Assembly (NCBI GenBank): GCA_019203745.1
Contig: CP078104.1
Location: forward strand, 1,266,501 to 1,330,500
Source of the DNA: Chryseobacterium sp. E1
GTDB lineage: Bacteria > Bacteroidota > Bacteroidia > Flavobacteriales > Weeksellaceae
Direction of reading: 5' to 3'
DNA length: 64,000 bases
Shown: in pieces, positions 49,402 through 60,520 of the stretch
Layout: each line of letters opens with the position of its first letter
How positions within the stretch are numbered: position 1 is the first letter of the stretch
The notes under the pieces: generated by a model
Database searches by the model: none
The model's input: only the letters and a program-made list of their open reading frames with translations
What the model was told of the DNA's origin: nothing
Position numbers and translations under genes: made by a program

Positions 49402-52400
49402 TTAATAAGAGAAAGGATTGGGGAAAGTAACCTTTACATCTGCACCTAAACCTAGGCCATCTGCTGCCTTTCCTGAGACACCTACGGAAAAACTATTATT
49501 CTTAGGATTGTAAAGGTAAGATGCACCACCTTTTGCTCCAACTGCTCCAACTGGAATAGAACCTGTTACATTCACTCCCCATCTTCCCCAGGAGAAGTAG
49601 CACTCCAATTTCCTTCAAATTCAGCTAATGCGCCAATTGCACCGATATCAGCTGACCATCCATATTTGTTACTTTGGATGTTGGCTCCTACAAAACCAGT
49701 TAGTCCTTTTACCCCTAAAGAAGAAGCTAAAGTACTCGTTGTAAAACTCAATTTTGCCTCTCCAACAGTTCCTTCTAAATAACCTTGGAGATTTGAGTTG
49801 CTACCAATTAGATATGGCATAGACAGTCCTCCTTTTAGATTTATAAGTTTTATATTAAGATTTGTATCTAATCCCTCACCATTAAAGTTTTTCAAACCTG
49901 CATTGTAGTCAATTGCTGTGAAGTCAAATGAAGAAGATGTAAATGATGAAACATTACCATTCAGCTTAGAGAACCATTTACCATAATACATACCATATAT
50001 ATGATCTTTACCTTCATTAAAAATTTTAGTTTCAGACCAATCTCCTGGTCCACCTGGTCCTAACGTAACACTTGAGCCACTAGCACTTTTATATTCATTA
50101 TTTGTATATCCGTCAGAGAAATTACTATATCCCATAGATTTATAATTATCCTTTGTAACTTTGTCACTCCATTCCCATTGATTCCCTTTTAGCCCCCAAC
50201 CGTCAGGTGCCCTTCCATCAGGATCTGTAAATATTATCGGATTATCAAATGCATAATTATAAGGCGACCACCTTCTCATTTTTTCTGCCAATAGATCCAC
50301 AACGCCCCATCTTCCAATATCTGACATATAGAAACGTGCGCCATAATCATACATCCCAGTCTCCTGAAGCTCCTTCCCATTGTACTTATAGTTTTGATAA
50401 ATACCTTTTCCAAAGAATGAATTTCCTGTTCTCAAGTGATTCATCCCAAATGGATAATAATCATTAGCATCTGTGATTTCAAGAGCGCCTGTGCTGCTTC
50501 TTCCGAAACTGATCCTTACATTTCCTAAATGATCTTTATACTGGTAAATATACTGATCTTTTATATAATCATAAAATCCTTCTGCTGTTGGGAAAAATCG
50601 CAGATCGGGTGTTTTGACAGTCGCATGAAAAGGGTCTGTTCTCTCCGCATCAATGGTATATGCCTGCTGCTCATAAGCATATTTCAATCTTTCAGAGGTC
50701 ATACGTAGTTCCTCAATAGTTCCTCCACCTCCACCACTGTTAATGGTTTCTGAACGGAAATATTGAAAACCGTCAAGATAATCTGTGACATCTTTTAATG
50801 AGTAACAACTGGCAAATCCACACTCAAACTTAGAAATCTGGTTCTGAAGTTTTATTCCATTTGCTCCGTATAAAACAGTATGCAGACCTCCGAATCCTAA
50901 AGTTCCATATTCAGTCTTGTTGGGAAGATTAAGGTGATTATATTGGATCAGGGAAATATTTTTATCCGGCATTTTCCACATGCTTCCATTGAGGTCATAT
51001 TCAATGGTTCCACCACCTCCTTCATAGCCAGAAGGATTATTCCTATGGTCTTTGATATTGGATACCTGATTGCCTTTTGCGTAAGTATACTCCAGCTCAT
51101 CAATCACAGTAGCTGTTGTATTATTGCCCTCCAGGCCTGAAGTTCTGTAAAGATTGGTGATATTCCCGTTCATATCATAAGACAAAGATTCTGTATGCTC
51201 CTTCGTATAAGGATTTACAGGGTTCTGGTAATATCCTGCCGTAAGCCTGTTCAATGCATCATAAGCATAACCATATCTCTTAGGCTGTAAAGGAGGGTTG
51301 GCTCCTAAAGACTCTACGGATCTCCAGTCTACTTCTGCAATATTCCCGTTATACCTGGGCTTTACATCTTTTCCGGGGAATAGAACAGGATCAGGATTTG
51401 TAATGCCACTCATCTGGTTATATTTGATTTTATAGGAGAACAGCTTTCCTCCTAAATCAGTAAGACCCATCTGATCTTTGTTGATATCTGTCATCCATCC
51501 TCTGATATTGTAGGTATAATCAATGCTTTGCAGATTGTTACCTACTTTTTTATTTTTCAGCTGGGAAAGTTCATTATAGCTGTTTTCTGCCAGTATTTGT
51601 TCCGGTTTATCATCTACCTGATGCTTATGAACCAATAATCTGTTTTGGCCGTCATATTCAAAATGTTCTGTTACTGTTATCCCGGACTCGTTTGATTTTC
51701 TTTTGTGGGTAGTGACAATTTTTTTGGGTGCTCCTGCAAAGTTAAGTTCAGATTCCGTTCTGGTGTATCCTCCCAGATGATTGATGGAATGGGTTGCTAT
51801 TACTCTTCCTTTCTGATCGTAATAAGTGTAATTCGGTCCAGTTATCATCTTCAATATTCTTTACAAAACTCATGACAGGAAGCCCTTTGGTACTTCTTCC
51901 GTCTGAAGTAGGAGTTGCCGTTAAAACGGTCATTTCGGGAGTATTTGCAGGGAATGCAGGATTAAAACCATAATCAGGATAGCTATCGTAATAGTTTAAT
52001 GATAGTAAAGTTACCCATTTCGATGAATTGGGATAAGTAGTATCCGGATTATCGTAATACACATCCATTCCTTGCCTGTTGAATAAAACGGTAGGAATCC
52101 GCAGAACATTGTTGGAACCCTGAAGATCAGCTAAAGTTTGTTCGGTAATTCTTTCACCTCCCGTACTTATACCGGTAATAGCAACTCTCCCATATTGATC
52201 ATATTTGGTATACAGCCATTGTCCTTTTGCTTTTAATTCTGCATCCTGGGTCGCTACCAGTCTGTCCTGCTTATCATACACCATATATTCCCAACCTTTT
52301 CCAGGGAGCTTTTTCTCTACCAGTCTGCCTCTCCCGTCGTAGCGGTACTGATAGCACAGTTCATCATGTTTTGTGGTATTGGAAACAATATCACCTCTCA

Positions 52401-53130
52401 TACTGGCCATAGGCGGCAAAACAAAGGCAAGCTGATCGTATTCGTTATACACATAATAAGTGCTGCTTCCGTCTTCTTTTCGAACCATGATGGTCTGTCC
52501 CTTACCATTTTTAAACTCTAAGGTTTTATTTCCATCTTCATCAATCACTGTATTTTTGTACAATTGGCTGTCCGTGTACAGCCAGTTTTCTCCGAGTACT
52601 GATTTAGTACCCCATTTTCCCAACTGGTAAGCGTTGTAAATTTTCTTACTCCATCTGCAACGGTAACGGCTGCATATTCAAACTTCACAGGTTTGGCACT
52701 CCAGTCATTTCCTACCTGGATCTGCTGTTGGATTCTATCCAAAGGGGAGTTTTCAATACTTTCTCTGAGTAAACCTTTTCACCTCCATATACAGATGAAG
52801 CATTTCCAAGAGGAGAAGAATATATAGCGCCATTCTGAGTCCCAGATTGTGGTATAGGAAGATAATCTCTTACCTTTCGTCCAAATTGGTCATATTCAAT
52901 ATGAGTTACAACGTCCTTGCCTAAAGGAGATGCTTTTACATTAACAACCTGTTTAGGTCTTCCCAGACCATCAAAGTACTCTACAATATGAACTTTTTAG
53001 TATTGTCATTAGGTTGGATTACAGGTTCTAAATAAGTACGTGTCTGTATATAATTTTCTGTAGTAGATATTTGAGCTCTTATATGTGTTGATATAAGAAG
53101 TAATCCCATAGCTATGATTGATTTTTTCAT
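49402..53130 (-). CDS. Rhs-family polymorphic toxin, DUF6443/RHS core (frameshifted)
   Basis: About 1,240 residues when repaired. A signal peptide (MKKSIIAMGLLLISTHIRAQ) is followed by the DUF6443-type opening (YFDGLGRPKQVVNVKASP, QFGRKVRDYLPIPQSG), a long YD-repeat body (e.g. YDQYGRVAITG, YDGQNRLLVHKHQ, YNIRGWMTDINKDQ) and the RHS-associated core near residues 960-1030 (YKYNGKELQETGMYDYGARF, YMSDIGRWGVVDLLAEK, YNYAFDNPIIFTDPDGRAPD). After DPDGRAPD comes a variable tip of about 250 residues, rich in Gly/Ser/Asn. Breaks near 52997, 52750, 52615, 51840 and 49590. Expected to be exported and act against competitors; it starts 3 bases after the DUF5977 gene. Confidence 0.85.
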
Positions 53131-53133
53131 TAC

Positions 53134-56100
53134 TTATTCGCTTTTTTGAAATTGGAAGGTAAAATTCAGGTAGTTAGATCTGCTAGGTTTTATCGTTCCA
53201 GATATTAATTTTGCAGATACGTTTCCACCCCTGTCAACTCTTATTTCCCATGTACGGTTTGCTGGAGTATCTCCAAAAGGTCCACCAGGAAGTTCATCAA
53301 AAGTAAAGTATAATTCAGTCTTTGATCGTTTACAATCTCCTTCTTCAATATATCCTAATGATCGAGAAATATTAAAAAATGTTGGATCTAAACCTTGTGT
53401 AGCGATATAAGCTTTGAACTTCACCGTGTTTCCTTCATTATAGATTACAGGAGTGTTAGTTAGCACTAATGAATTGAATGTCACAAAATTACATTGTGAA
53501 GCTATACATATTGCATTTTGATTGGTTAAATATTGTCCTACTGAATTAATGTCTAAGACTGCTTGTTGTTCAGCATCATCTTGGCTAATGAGGGAAGAAT
53601 AAGTTTCAGCAGGAACTGTATATGTATAAGGACCACCTGCAAAACCTTGCCCACAATTATTTCTTGTAAATGTTTTAACTTTTTCTGTATTATAATATAC
53701 GGTTGGATACGTATAAGAGGAAGCATAACCATAATTAAAATCTTTAAGGATTTCTCCTGACACGTTAGTGATTTTATCCAGTCTATTTTTTGTATCGTAT
53801 ACATAATTCTCTCTTATCCCCGAAGAAGACGTTTTACTTGTAATACCTACTAAAGGATTATAAGTAAATGTCGTTATTGGGTAATCTTGTAAAGCTGGAT
53901 TTTTCCTAAAAGTCTCCAATGCATTAATTAATGTTTGCTCTGAGTTTATGTCTTTGTCGATATCAGACTTTTTACTATATCTAAGCTCAAATATGCTGCT
54001 GGGCTTGTAGAAAGTCCAAATATTTGCATTAACTCTGAGTAAGTAATTCCCTGTACCTGAGCAATTGGTAAAGTCTGGTGATATCCCCATATTGTTGTAG
54101 TTGGAATATCTTGTTTTGCTTTATTTTGTAATAGATTTCCTTTATCATCATAGAGTTGATAATACATTTGATCTTCTGTCTGAACATTTGAAATAGAAGA
54201 AAAATCAGCATTTAAAAGAGAATTTCTTATTGTTCCTACTTTCCAGGCATTTGAAGTATTGGCATCTTTGTTATAAATGTTTTCTGCTAGATTACTTTTA
54301 CCTGCTTTATTTTTTTCTATTGTCATTACAGGTTTTATGATATTGTCGTTTAACATATTTTTGTAAGTAGCATATTTACCTCCAGCATAATCAAAATCAC
54401 TACAGTTGCCAATAAGACAGGCATCATTTAATCTTAATGCATCTCCTGGATAATAAATATTTTTGTAATTTCACCTCCATCTGTCAAAATCTCTTTGGTT
54501 TCGATAGGGAAAGGATGCCAGTACAAATATTTATCATTATAGGTCTTTTTAAATTTCTCGTAATGCTTTTATTTCCAAAATATTCCGTTGTAACAATACT
54601 CTCGGGCAAGTATGGAAGAACAGGAATGTACATTCTTCTTCCTTCGGCAGATGGTAAACCTTCTGTAAATACATAATAATTATTATCTGTGATTTTACAA
54701 TTTGAACAATTGCCTGTTGGTTCACTTAGAGGTTCAACATTATTTAGAAAATTTTTGTATGTATATTCTGTAGTACTTTTAACAACACCATTAACATCCA
54801 TCAATTCCACTTTCGTTGGTTTTCCTCTTTCGTATTCTTTCGATAATAATTTTCCTCCTCCAAGATTAGTTATCCCAGTAAAGTTAGGATTCTTAAAATA
54901 TAAAGATTTAGCTTCGTCTGGGTTAGTTTTTCTGTTGGTAAAAAATATTTTACTACTCCTTTTCATCAATTTCCTGAACTTCTGTATAATGTATTAAATC
55001 AGAACTATACATATTTGGGGAAAGGTTTGCTGTAGATGAGGTCATAGCCGCAGTATAAGTTATCAAACCATTTGGGTTCATAAAAACAACAGGTGTGGGT
55101 TTGTAATAAACTCCCTGGTCTAAAATTCCTGTTGACTTATTTGAGTTATCTACATACTTATAATTTTTAGTATATGAATGGATTCCGTCATTATTAACTT
55201 CTTTGTATAATCTTGCTCCATAATACTTGTTTTCAGTGACATTTTCAACTACATTTTCCTCTTTATAAATCATGGAATACTTGTGAGATTCGTAAAAAAA
55301 TTCTTTGTATCCTCGTGTAGGAAGGAATATTCTTTTTAATAAACCTGCTTTGAATATTTCTTTATCTGGATTTTCAGGATCAGTATAGGTTATTTTACCA
55401 TTCCAGAAGCCCATTGTATTCTTGTTTCCTGCATTATATTGTGGAAAAACATTTGTTTTATAATAGTCAAAAGAATATTCCTCATCTTTTTCATTGGAAA
55501 CCTTTTTTAAGAAAGTTCTCTTGTAAGTTCCGCCTAGATTATCATAAGATAAAGAGATATTATTTACGAGCAAATTATTCGTATCAAAGACTGTTATTTT
55601 TTTAAATAAACCTTTGTAAGTTCTAAGGGATTTGTTGTTTCATCGTACTCAAAATTCAATTTTCCAAAATCACTAATATTGATAGTTTCTAATATACATT
55701 GTTTAGAATATATAGTTTCCGTATTCTTTTCGCCTGAAACTATTTCACCAATAGTTCCGTCATGTACGGAGCGTGATGATGTAGTAATAGCACTATTTTC
55801 TTGTCTACTAATAAATAAATTATTGCTTTTTAAAGTTTGTTTGTCTGGAAATGAGATCGTAAAATCACTACTAACATTTTTCCCTTCATTAATAAAATTA
55901 TTTAAAATACTTTTGTTACTATTTTTGTATGTAGCATCTATTATTCTTCCGTTATATAGGATTATTTTTTTAAATTCCATCCAACTATATAATTTGTTCT
56001 TATATTTCTTTTTGCAGAGGTATTATACACGCCTGGAGTAGCGTATTCAGAATAATCAACATTTAACTGATGGTAATTAATTTCTAATTCATTAGATAAG

Positions 56101-56738
56101 CCTCCAAAAATAAATATGTTACTCTTATCATCCTTTAAAGTGATTTCAGAAAATGTAATCTCTCCAAAAAGAGGCTGGCAATTAAGGTTATTTATATCTA
56201 CAGTCAGATTAGCATTTTCACAAAAAACAATAGTTTTTCCATTATGATCAATAACAAAATATCCTTTATACCCAAAAAAATCAAAATAATATTTATCCGT
56301 CATCCATGTGAAGTACTCATTAGAAGTACTAATAGGGTTTTCTAACAAAACCTTCTTTGTAAAATTGGAGGATGCAGGTTTAAAACAATCTTGTTCATTA
56401 CCACTTACTTTGTTATAAAATAATGAATGTTTTCGAGTTAAAGGTCTCTGTGTTTCTCTTGTAATTTTGCCAAATAAATTAACATTCCAGTTAAGACCTA
56501 CAATATCGGGTTCTATATGTGGCCTGAACCCATTAGACTCGTAGGTAAGATTACTTGCTAATGTTAACTCATTTCCAAGATCGATTTGATAAAGAGGAAC
56601 AGAAACATTAGCTAAACCTGAGTATAATTTATTATTGGTTTCTACATCTTTAATTAAAGCGTAACTACTAATACTCTTATCTTGAGAATATAGAAGAGGA
56701 TTTATGAATAGTAGTAGGAAGTAAATATATTTTTTCAT
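53134..56738 (-). CDS. DUF5977-containing Rhs partner protein (frameshifted)
   Basis: About 1,200 residues. Signal peptide (MKKYIYFLLLFINPLLYSQ), then a long beta-rich body (LANVSVPLYQIDLGNELTLA, SYDNLGGTYKRTFLKKVSN, GAGN-type strands, YKYVDNSNKSTGILDQGVYY) and a C-terminal DUF5977 segment (FTRNNCGQGFAGGPYTYTVP, SLISQDDAEQQAVLDINSVG). Breaks near 55970, 55605, 54960, 54500, 54470 and 53975. In Chryseobacterium-like genomes such proteins precede DUF6443 Rhs genes in one operon; here 3 bases separate them. A scaffold or delivery role is inferred from this pairing only. Confidence 0.75.
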
Positions 56739-56747
56739 GGTACAATT

Positions 56748-58390
56748 TTATTTTTTAATCAGCTTAGCATTCGCTGTTTTATTATTATCCGTTTTGATGG
56801 TCACCAGATAAGCTCCTGTACAAGGTTCTGTGTATTGATCTTGGTCACATTATTCTTTGTTTTCAGACTCTGAAGCTGTCTTCCGCTCATATCATACAAC
56901 AGTATTTCAGCTTCTTTGAAATCAAAGCCGATTTCTACATAAGCATAATCGGATACCGGGTTCGGATAAATCTTGATATCCTGTTTTTCGATCAGTTGAC
57001 TAACCTGCTTATCTCCAAGCTTCACAATCTTCCAGTTTTCTTTCCCCAGTTCTTTGGCACTGGTTCCGGCCAGGATTATAGAACCATCCCGGTTTAGTTT
57101 CAAATCTGACAGTCTTTCCTCTCTCTGCCTTGATTCTCCTGCCACATGCTTTCGCCACTGCTCATTGCCATTCTGATCCAGATACAACATCCAGAAAGTT
57201 TCATCATCCTTTTCTATTCTGCCTTCAGCCTGAGTGTAGCCACCCAGCAATATTCCTGTTGTAACATCCTGGTTCTTGGTTCTTGATTCCTGGGTCTTTG
57301 TAATGACACTCATTCCCATCAGAACATCACGGTTTTTGAAGTTGTAAGACTTTTGCCACTGTTCATCCCCTCTTTCATTTAAAGAAATCAGCCAGAGGTC
57401 TGTGCCTTCTTGGGTACCTACCGTTTTGTTTCCTGATTTTTCGGACCTGGATTCCCCACCAATGATGTAACCTGTGGATGTCAGAGCTAAAGTTCTGATA
57501 TGATCATCTCCTTTTCCGCCATAGTTCTTTTCCCATTCTACTTTTCCGTTCTTGTCCAGTTTTACGATCCAGTAGTCGCCTTCACCGAAATTGCTGCTTT
57601 GTTTGGAGCTTGCAGAGGTCAGGGTACGGGTAGCTGTATTTTCAGATGAAGATTTACTTTCAGGGTTTCTGACACCGGAACCTGAATCAAGGACCTCGGA
57701 GCTTCTTGAATAAATTCCCAGTAATGCTCCGCCATCTTTCGTTGGAATCATTTTTTCAACTTCATCCAAACCTTTTCCTCCTAAAATAAGCTGTGAGAGT
57801 TCTTTTCCTTCTTTATCCAATCTTGTGATCCAGACGTCTTTGGAACCATAGCCTTTGGATGAGTTCTGGACATTGCCGGCAACAAAGAATCCTAAATCGG
57901 TGGTTTGAATGACTGATCTTGCTTCTTCATCTGAGGAAGTACCTAATGTTTTCTGCCATAATTCATCACCGAATTCATTAAGTCTTATTAACCAGATATC
58001 TGATCCTCCTTTGGAATCTTCTTTCTTATCGAGTCCTTTCCCGGAATAGGAGGTTCCGGCCAGAAGAAATCCTCCGTCCTGGGTGGTAACAGTGGCTGAT
58101 AGATAGTCATGATTCTGACCGGAGAAATATTTTTCCCAGACCTGATCTCCCTGCTGGTTGAGTTTTACAAGATGGAAATCGTAACCATTATTCTGCTTAC
58201 TGCCTGAAGCCTGCTGCTTATCGCTTTGAATAGAGCTTCCCGTGATAAGGTATTGTTGATCGATGGTTGTAGTAACCTGGCTTAGAAAATCCTGAGTAGA
58301 GGATTGAATGTCTTTCTGCCATACCACTTCCTGAGCAGATAGCCCCAGGATTGTGCATAAGGTAAATGCACCCATGTAGAGTTTTTTCAT
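56748..58390 (-). CDS. Secreted T9SS-sorted repeat protein heading the Rhs operon (one frameshift near end)
   Basis: About 547 residues. ATG at 58390 (MKKLYMGAFTLCTILGLSAQ) starts a signal peptide. The body is a string of beta-propeller-like repeats of about 50 residues with the recurring pattern 'G.D.WL..L...G...W.K..GG' (SDIWLIRLNEFGDELWQKTL, DVWITRLDKEGKELSQLIL, DYWIVKLDKNGKVEWEKNYG, DLWLISLNERGDEQWQKSY). A type A T9SS sorting domain closes it (IKIYPNPVSDYAYVEIGFDF), with a break near 56820 before TGAYLVTIKTDNN and stop at 56748. It is exported to the surface and is the first gene of the operon; 9 bases separate it from the DUF5977 gene. Confidence 0.82.
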
Positions 58391-58761
58391 ACTTATGTTT
58401 TTTAAACGGTGAAAATTAATACTTTCATAAAGTACCAATCAACATATCAGCTATGATTGCTGGATATTGATACTTAGATAGGTATTTTTATAGAATAATT
58501 TTAAATTTTGATTCTATTCTGAGGTTTTTAATTCAAAAAAGAATCTGGTATTTTGATGTAAAGAAGTGTAGGAAATGTAATAAATATTCCGAAATTGTTG
58601 TATTCTCATGGTTATTTCTGATTGAGTAGATGGTTTAATAATTTTTGCAAATTTAATCTTTTTAAAAGTTTTTCAAATCACATGAATTTGATTTAATATA
58701 AAAATCATTAGTTTTTCTATAGGTTTTTAAGTATCAATCTTTCATTCTAATGTTTTATTAT

Positions 58762-58797
58762 ACAAAGCTAGTTCTGCACTGCGACAAAACGTGTCGT
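58762..58797 (-). promoter_or_regulatory. Promoter-like element shared with 42230-42265
   Basis: Minus-strand TAGCTTTG (58763-58770) fits the Bacteroidetes -7 box. Upstream lies CGACACGTTTTGTCG, an inverted repeat (CGACA/TGTCG). It matches 42230-42265 at 29 of 36 bases. Confidence 0.45.
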
Positions 58798-58999
58798 AAT
58801 AAAAAACTTCTTCGAAATGATCACTATGCTGTAAGCAATAGTAATATCATAGTTTTTATCTGGCATAAAGATGCAGTAAGAAAAGGGATGTCACAAATAG
58901 ATTATCTATAAATTCATAAATCTATATACAAAAAAACAACAATAAAAAAACACAAACTACTGACAAACAAAAGTTTACCACTTAAAATTTTCTTTTTAT

Positions 59000-59035
59000 C
59001 CAAAATAAAAAGGCCAACTCAAAAGAATTGACCTT
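59000..59035 (-). terminator. Terminator of the efflux operon
   Basis: On the minus strand AAGGTCAATTC, loop TTTT, GAGTTGGCCTT (two G-U pairs), then TTTTATTTTGG. It sits 37 bases after the outer-membrane factor stop. Confidence 0.7.
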
Positions 59036-59071
59036 CAAACATTAACTGTTTATTGATTGAATTATGATGTC

Positions 59072-60520
59072 TTATTTCCAGCCGCCACCTAAGCTTTTGT
59101 AGATATCAACTACGGTACTCAGCTGTTTCTGTTTCGCTTCTATGAGTTCCATTTTTGCATCCAGTGCATCTCTTTGGTTCAAAAGGACTTCGAGGTAATC
59201 AGCTCTGGAATTACGGAACAATTGATTCGCAATATCAATAGACTGGTCCAGGGCTTTGGTTTCCTGGGATTTCAACTGATAATACTGATCGATATTTTTA
59301 ATCTTTGACATCAGATTGGCAACATCCAGATAAGCACGCAGGATAACCTTATCATATTCATACAAAGCCTGGATCTGCTTGGCATCTGCTGTCTGAAAAT
59401 TAGCTTTGATCGCACTTTTGTTAATCAGTGGACCAGCCAGTTCTCCTGCAAGGTTATAAGCAATAGATTCCGGCATTTTTACCAGATAGGAAGGTTTGAA
59501 GGCCTCTAATCCTAACGTTGCTGAAATCTCCAGCGATGGGTAAAACTCTTTTCTTGCCGCTTCCACATCCAGTTTTGACACTTTCAGTTCCAGCTCTGCC
59601 TGTTTGATGTCAGGGCGATTGGCCAATAACTGTGACGGAATTCCCGTATATACCGTTGGTGGAATGGTAGACATAAAGTTTTCCTTCGTTCTGACGATAG
59701 GCTGCGGATATCTTCCCAACAAAGCATTGATCTCATTTTCCTTTTCTGTAATCTGCTGACGGATCGTATATTCTGATGCTTTGGATTTTGCCAGTTCTGC
59801 TTCAAACTTCTTCACCGCTAACTCAGTTGCTGCAGCAGCTTCTTTCTGGATTTTTGAAATCTCCAATGCTCTTTGCTGAAGTTTAATATACTGCTGTATA
59901 ATATCAAGCTGATTGTCAAGTGCCAGTAATTCATAATAATTATCAGCCACCTCCTCAATCAGATTAGAGAGTACGAAGTTTTTACCTTCTACTGTTGAAA
60001 GATAATGGGCTACTGCAGATTCCTTTTCGGTTCTTAGTTTTTTCCAGATATCAATTTCCCAGCTTGCGTTCAGCCCTGCACCAAAATTCCCAAGCGGATC
60101 CGGCATCTCTTTACCCGGCTCTATTTCTGTAGTGGCATCTCCTGCCCCTTCACTGGTATATCGGCCTGCTTTTTTCACTCCGGCTCCTACTCCGGCAGAA
60201 ACAGTAGGTGTAAGTCTTCCTTTTTTGGCAAGTACACCACTCTTGGCAATTTCAATTTCCTGAAGAGTGATTAAAAGTTCCTGATTATTCTTTAATGCCG
60301 TTTCTATAAGGCTTACAAGATTAGGATCGGTAAAAAATTGTCTCCAGGGTGTTGTTCCACTGTTATTATTAGCGTCCTGCTGCTCTTCCTGATTAAAATT
60401 CTGAGGTATATTTTCTTTAACTTCGTCTTTTATGACTGTTGCCATAGGAGCTTTACAACTTGCTAAAACAAGAGATAACGCTATGGCTGTGATTATATTT
60501 TTAGTCTTCAAATTTTCCAT
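59072..60520 (-). CDS. Outer-membrane efflux lipoprotein, TolC/NodT family
   Basis: An intact 482-residue outer-membrane factor. The signal ends in a lipobox (IALSLVLASC, Cys22). Two repeats of the OEP family follow with WRQFFTDPNLVSLIETAL, LNASWEIDIWKKLRTEKES, LLANRPDIKQAELELKVSKL and LRAYLDVANLMSKIKNIDQY. It forms the trimeric channel of a tripartite RND pump in the outer membrane. Its start overlaps the pump gene's end by 20 bases, so the genes are co-transcribed in the order adaptor, pump, channel. Confidence 0.93.
   Translation of the reverse strand: MENLKTKNIITAIALSLVLASCKAPMATVIKDEVKENIPQNFNQEEQQDANNNSGTTPWRQFFTDPNLVSLIETALKNNQELLITLQEIEIAKSGVLAKKGRLTPTVSAGVGAGVKKAGRYTSEGAGDATTEIEPGKEMPDPLGNFGAGLNASWEIDIWKKLRTEKESAVAHYLSTVEGKNFVLSNLIEEVADNYYELLALDNQLDIIQQYIKLQQRALEISKIQKEAAAATELAVKKFEAELAKSKASEYTIRQQITEKENEINALLGRYPQPIVRTKENFMSTIPPTVYTGIPSQLLANRPDIKQAELELKVSKLDVEAARKEFYPSLEISATLGLEAFKPSYLVKMPESIAYNLAGELAGPLINKSAIKANFQTADAKQIQALYEYDKVILRAYLDVANLMSKIKNIDQYYQLKSQETKALDQSIDIANQLFRNSRADYLEVLLNQRDALDAKMELIEAKQKQLSTVVDIYKSLGGGWK

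Larger units (their letters stand above)
58391..59071. other. Long intergenic region upstream of the Rhs operon
   Basis: 681 AT-rich bases without a supportable gene. They contain the promoter-like element at 58762-58797 and, at the right end, the terminator of the efflux operon. If 58762-58797 is the operon promoter, the transcript would have a leader of about 360 bases. Confidence 0.5.
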
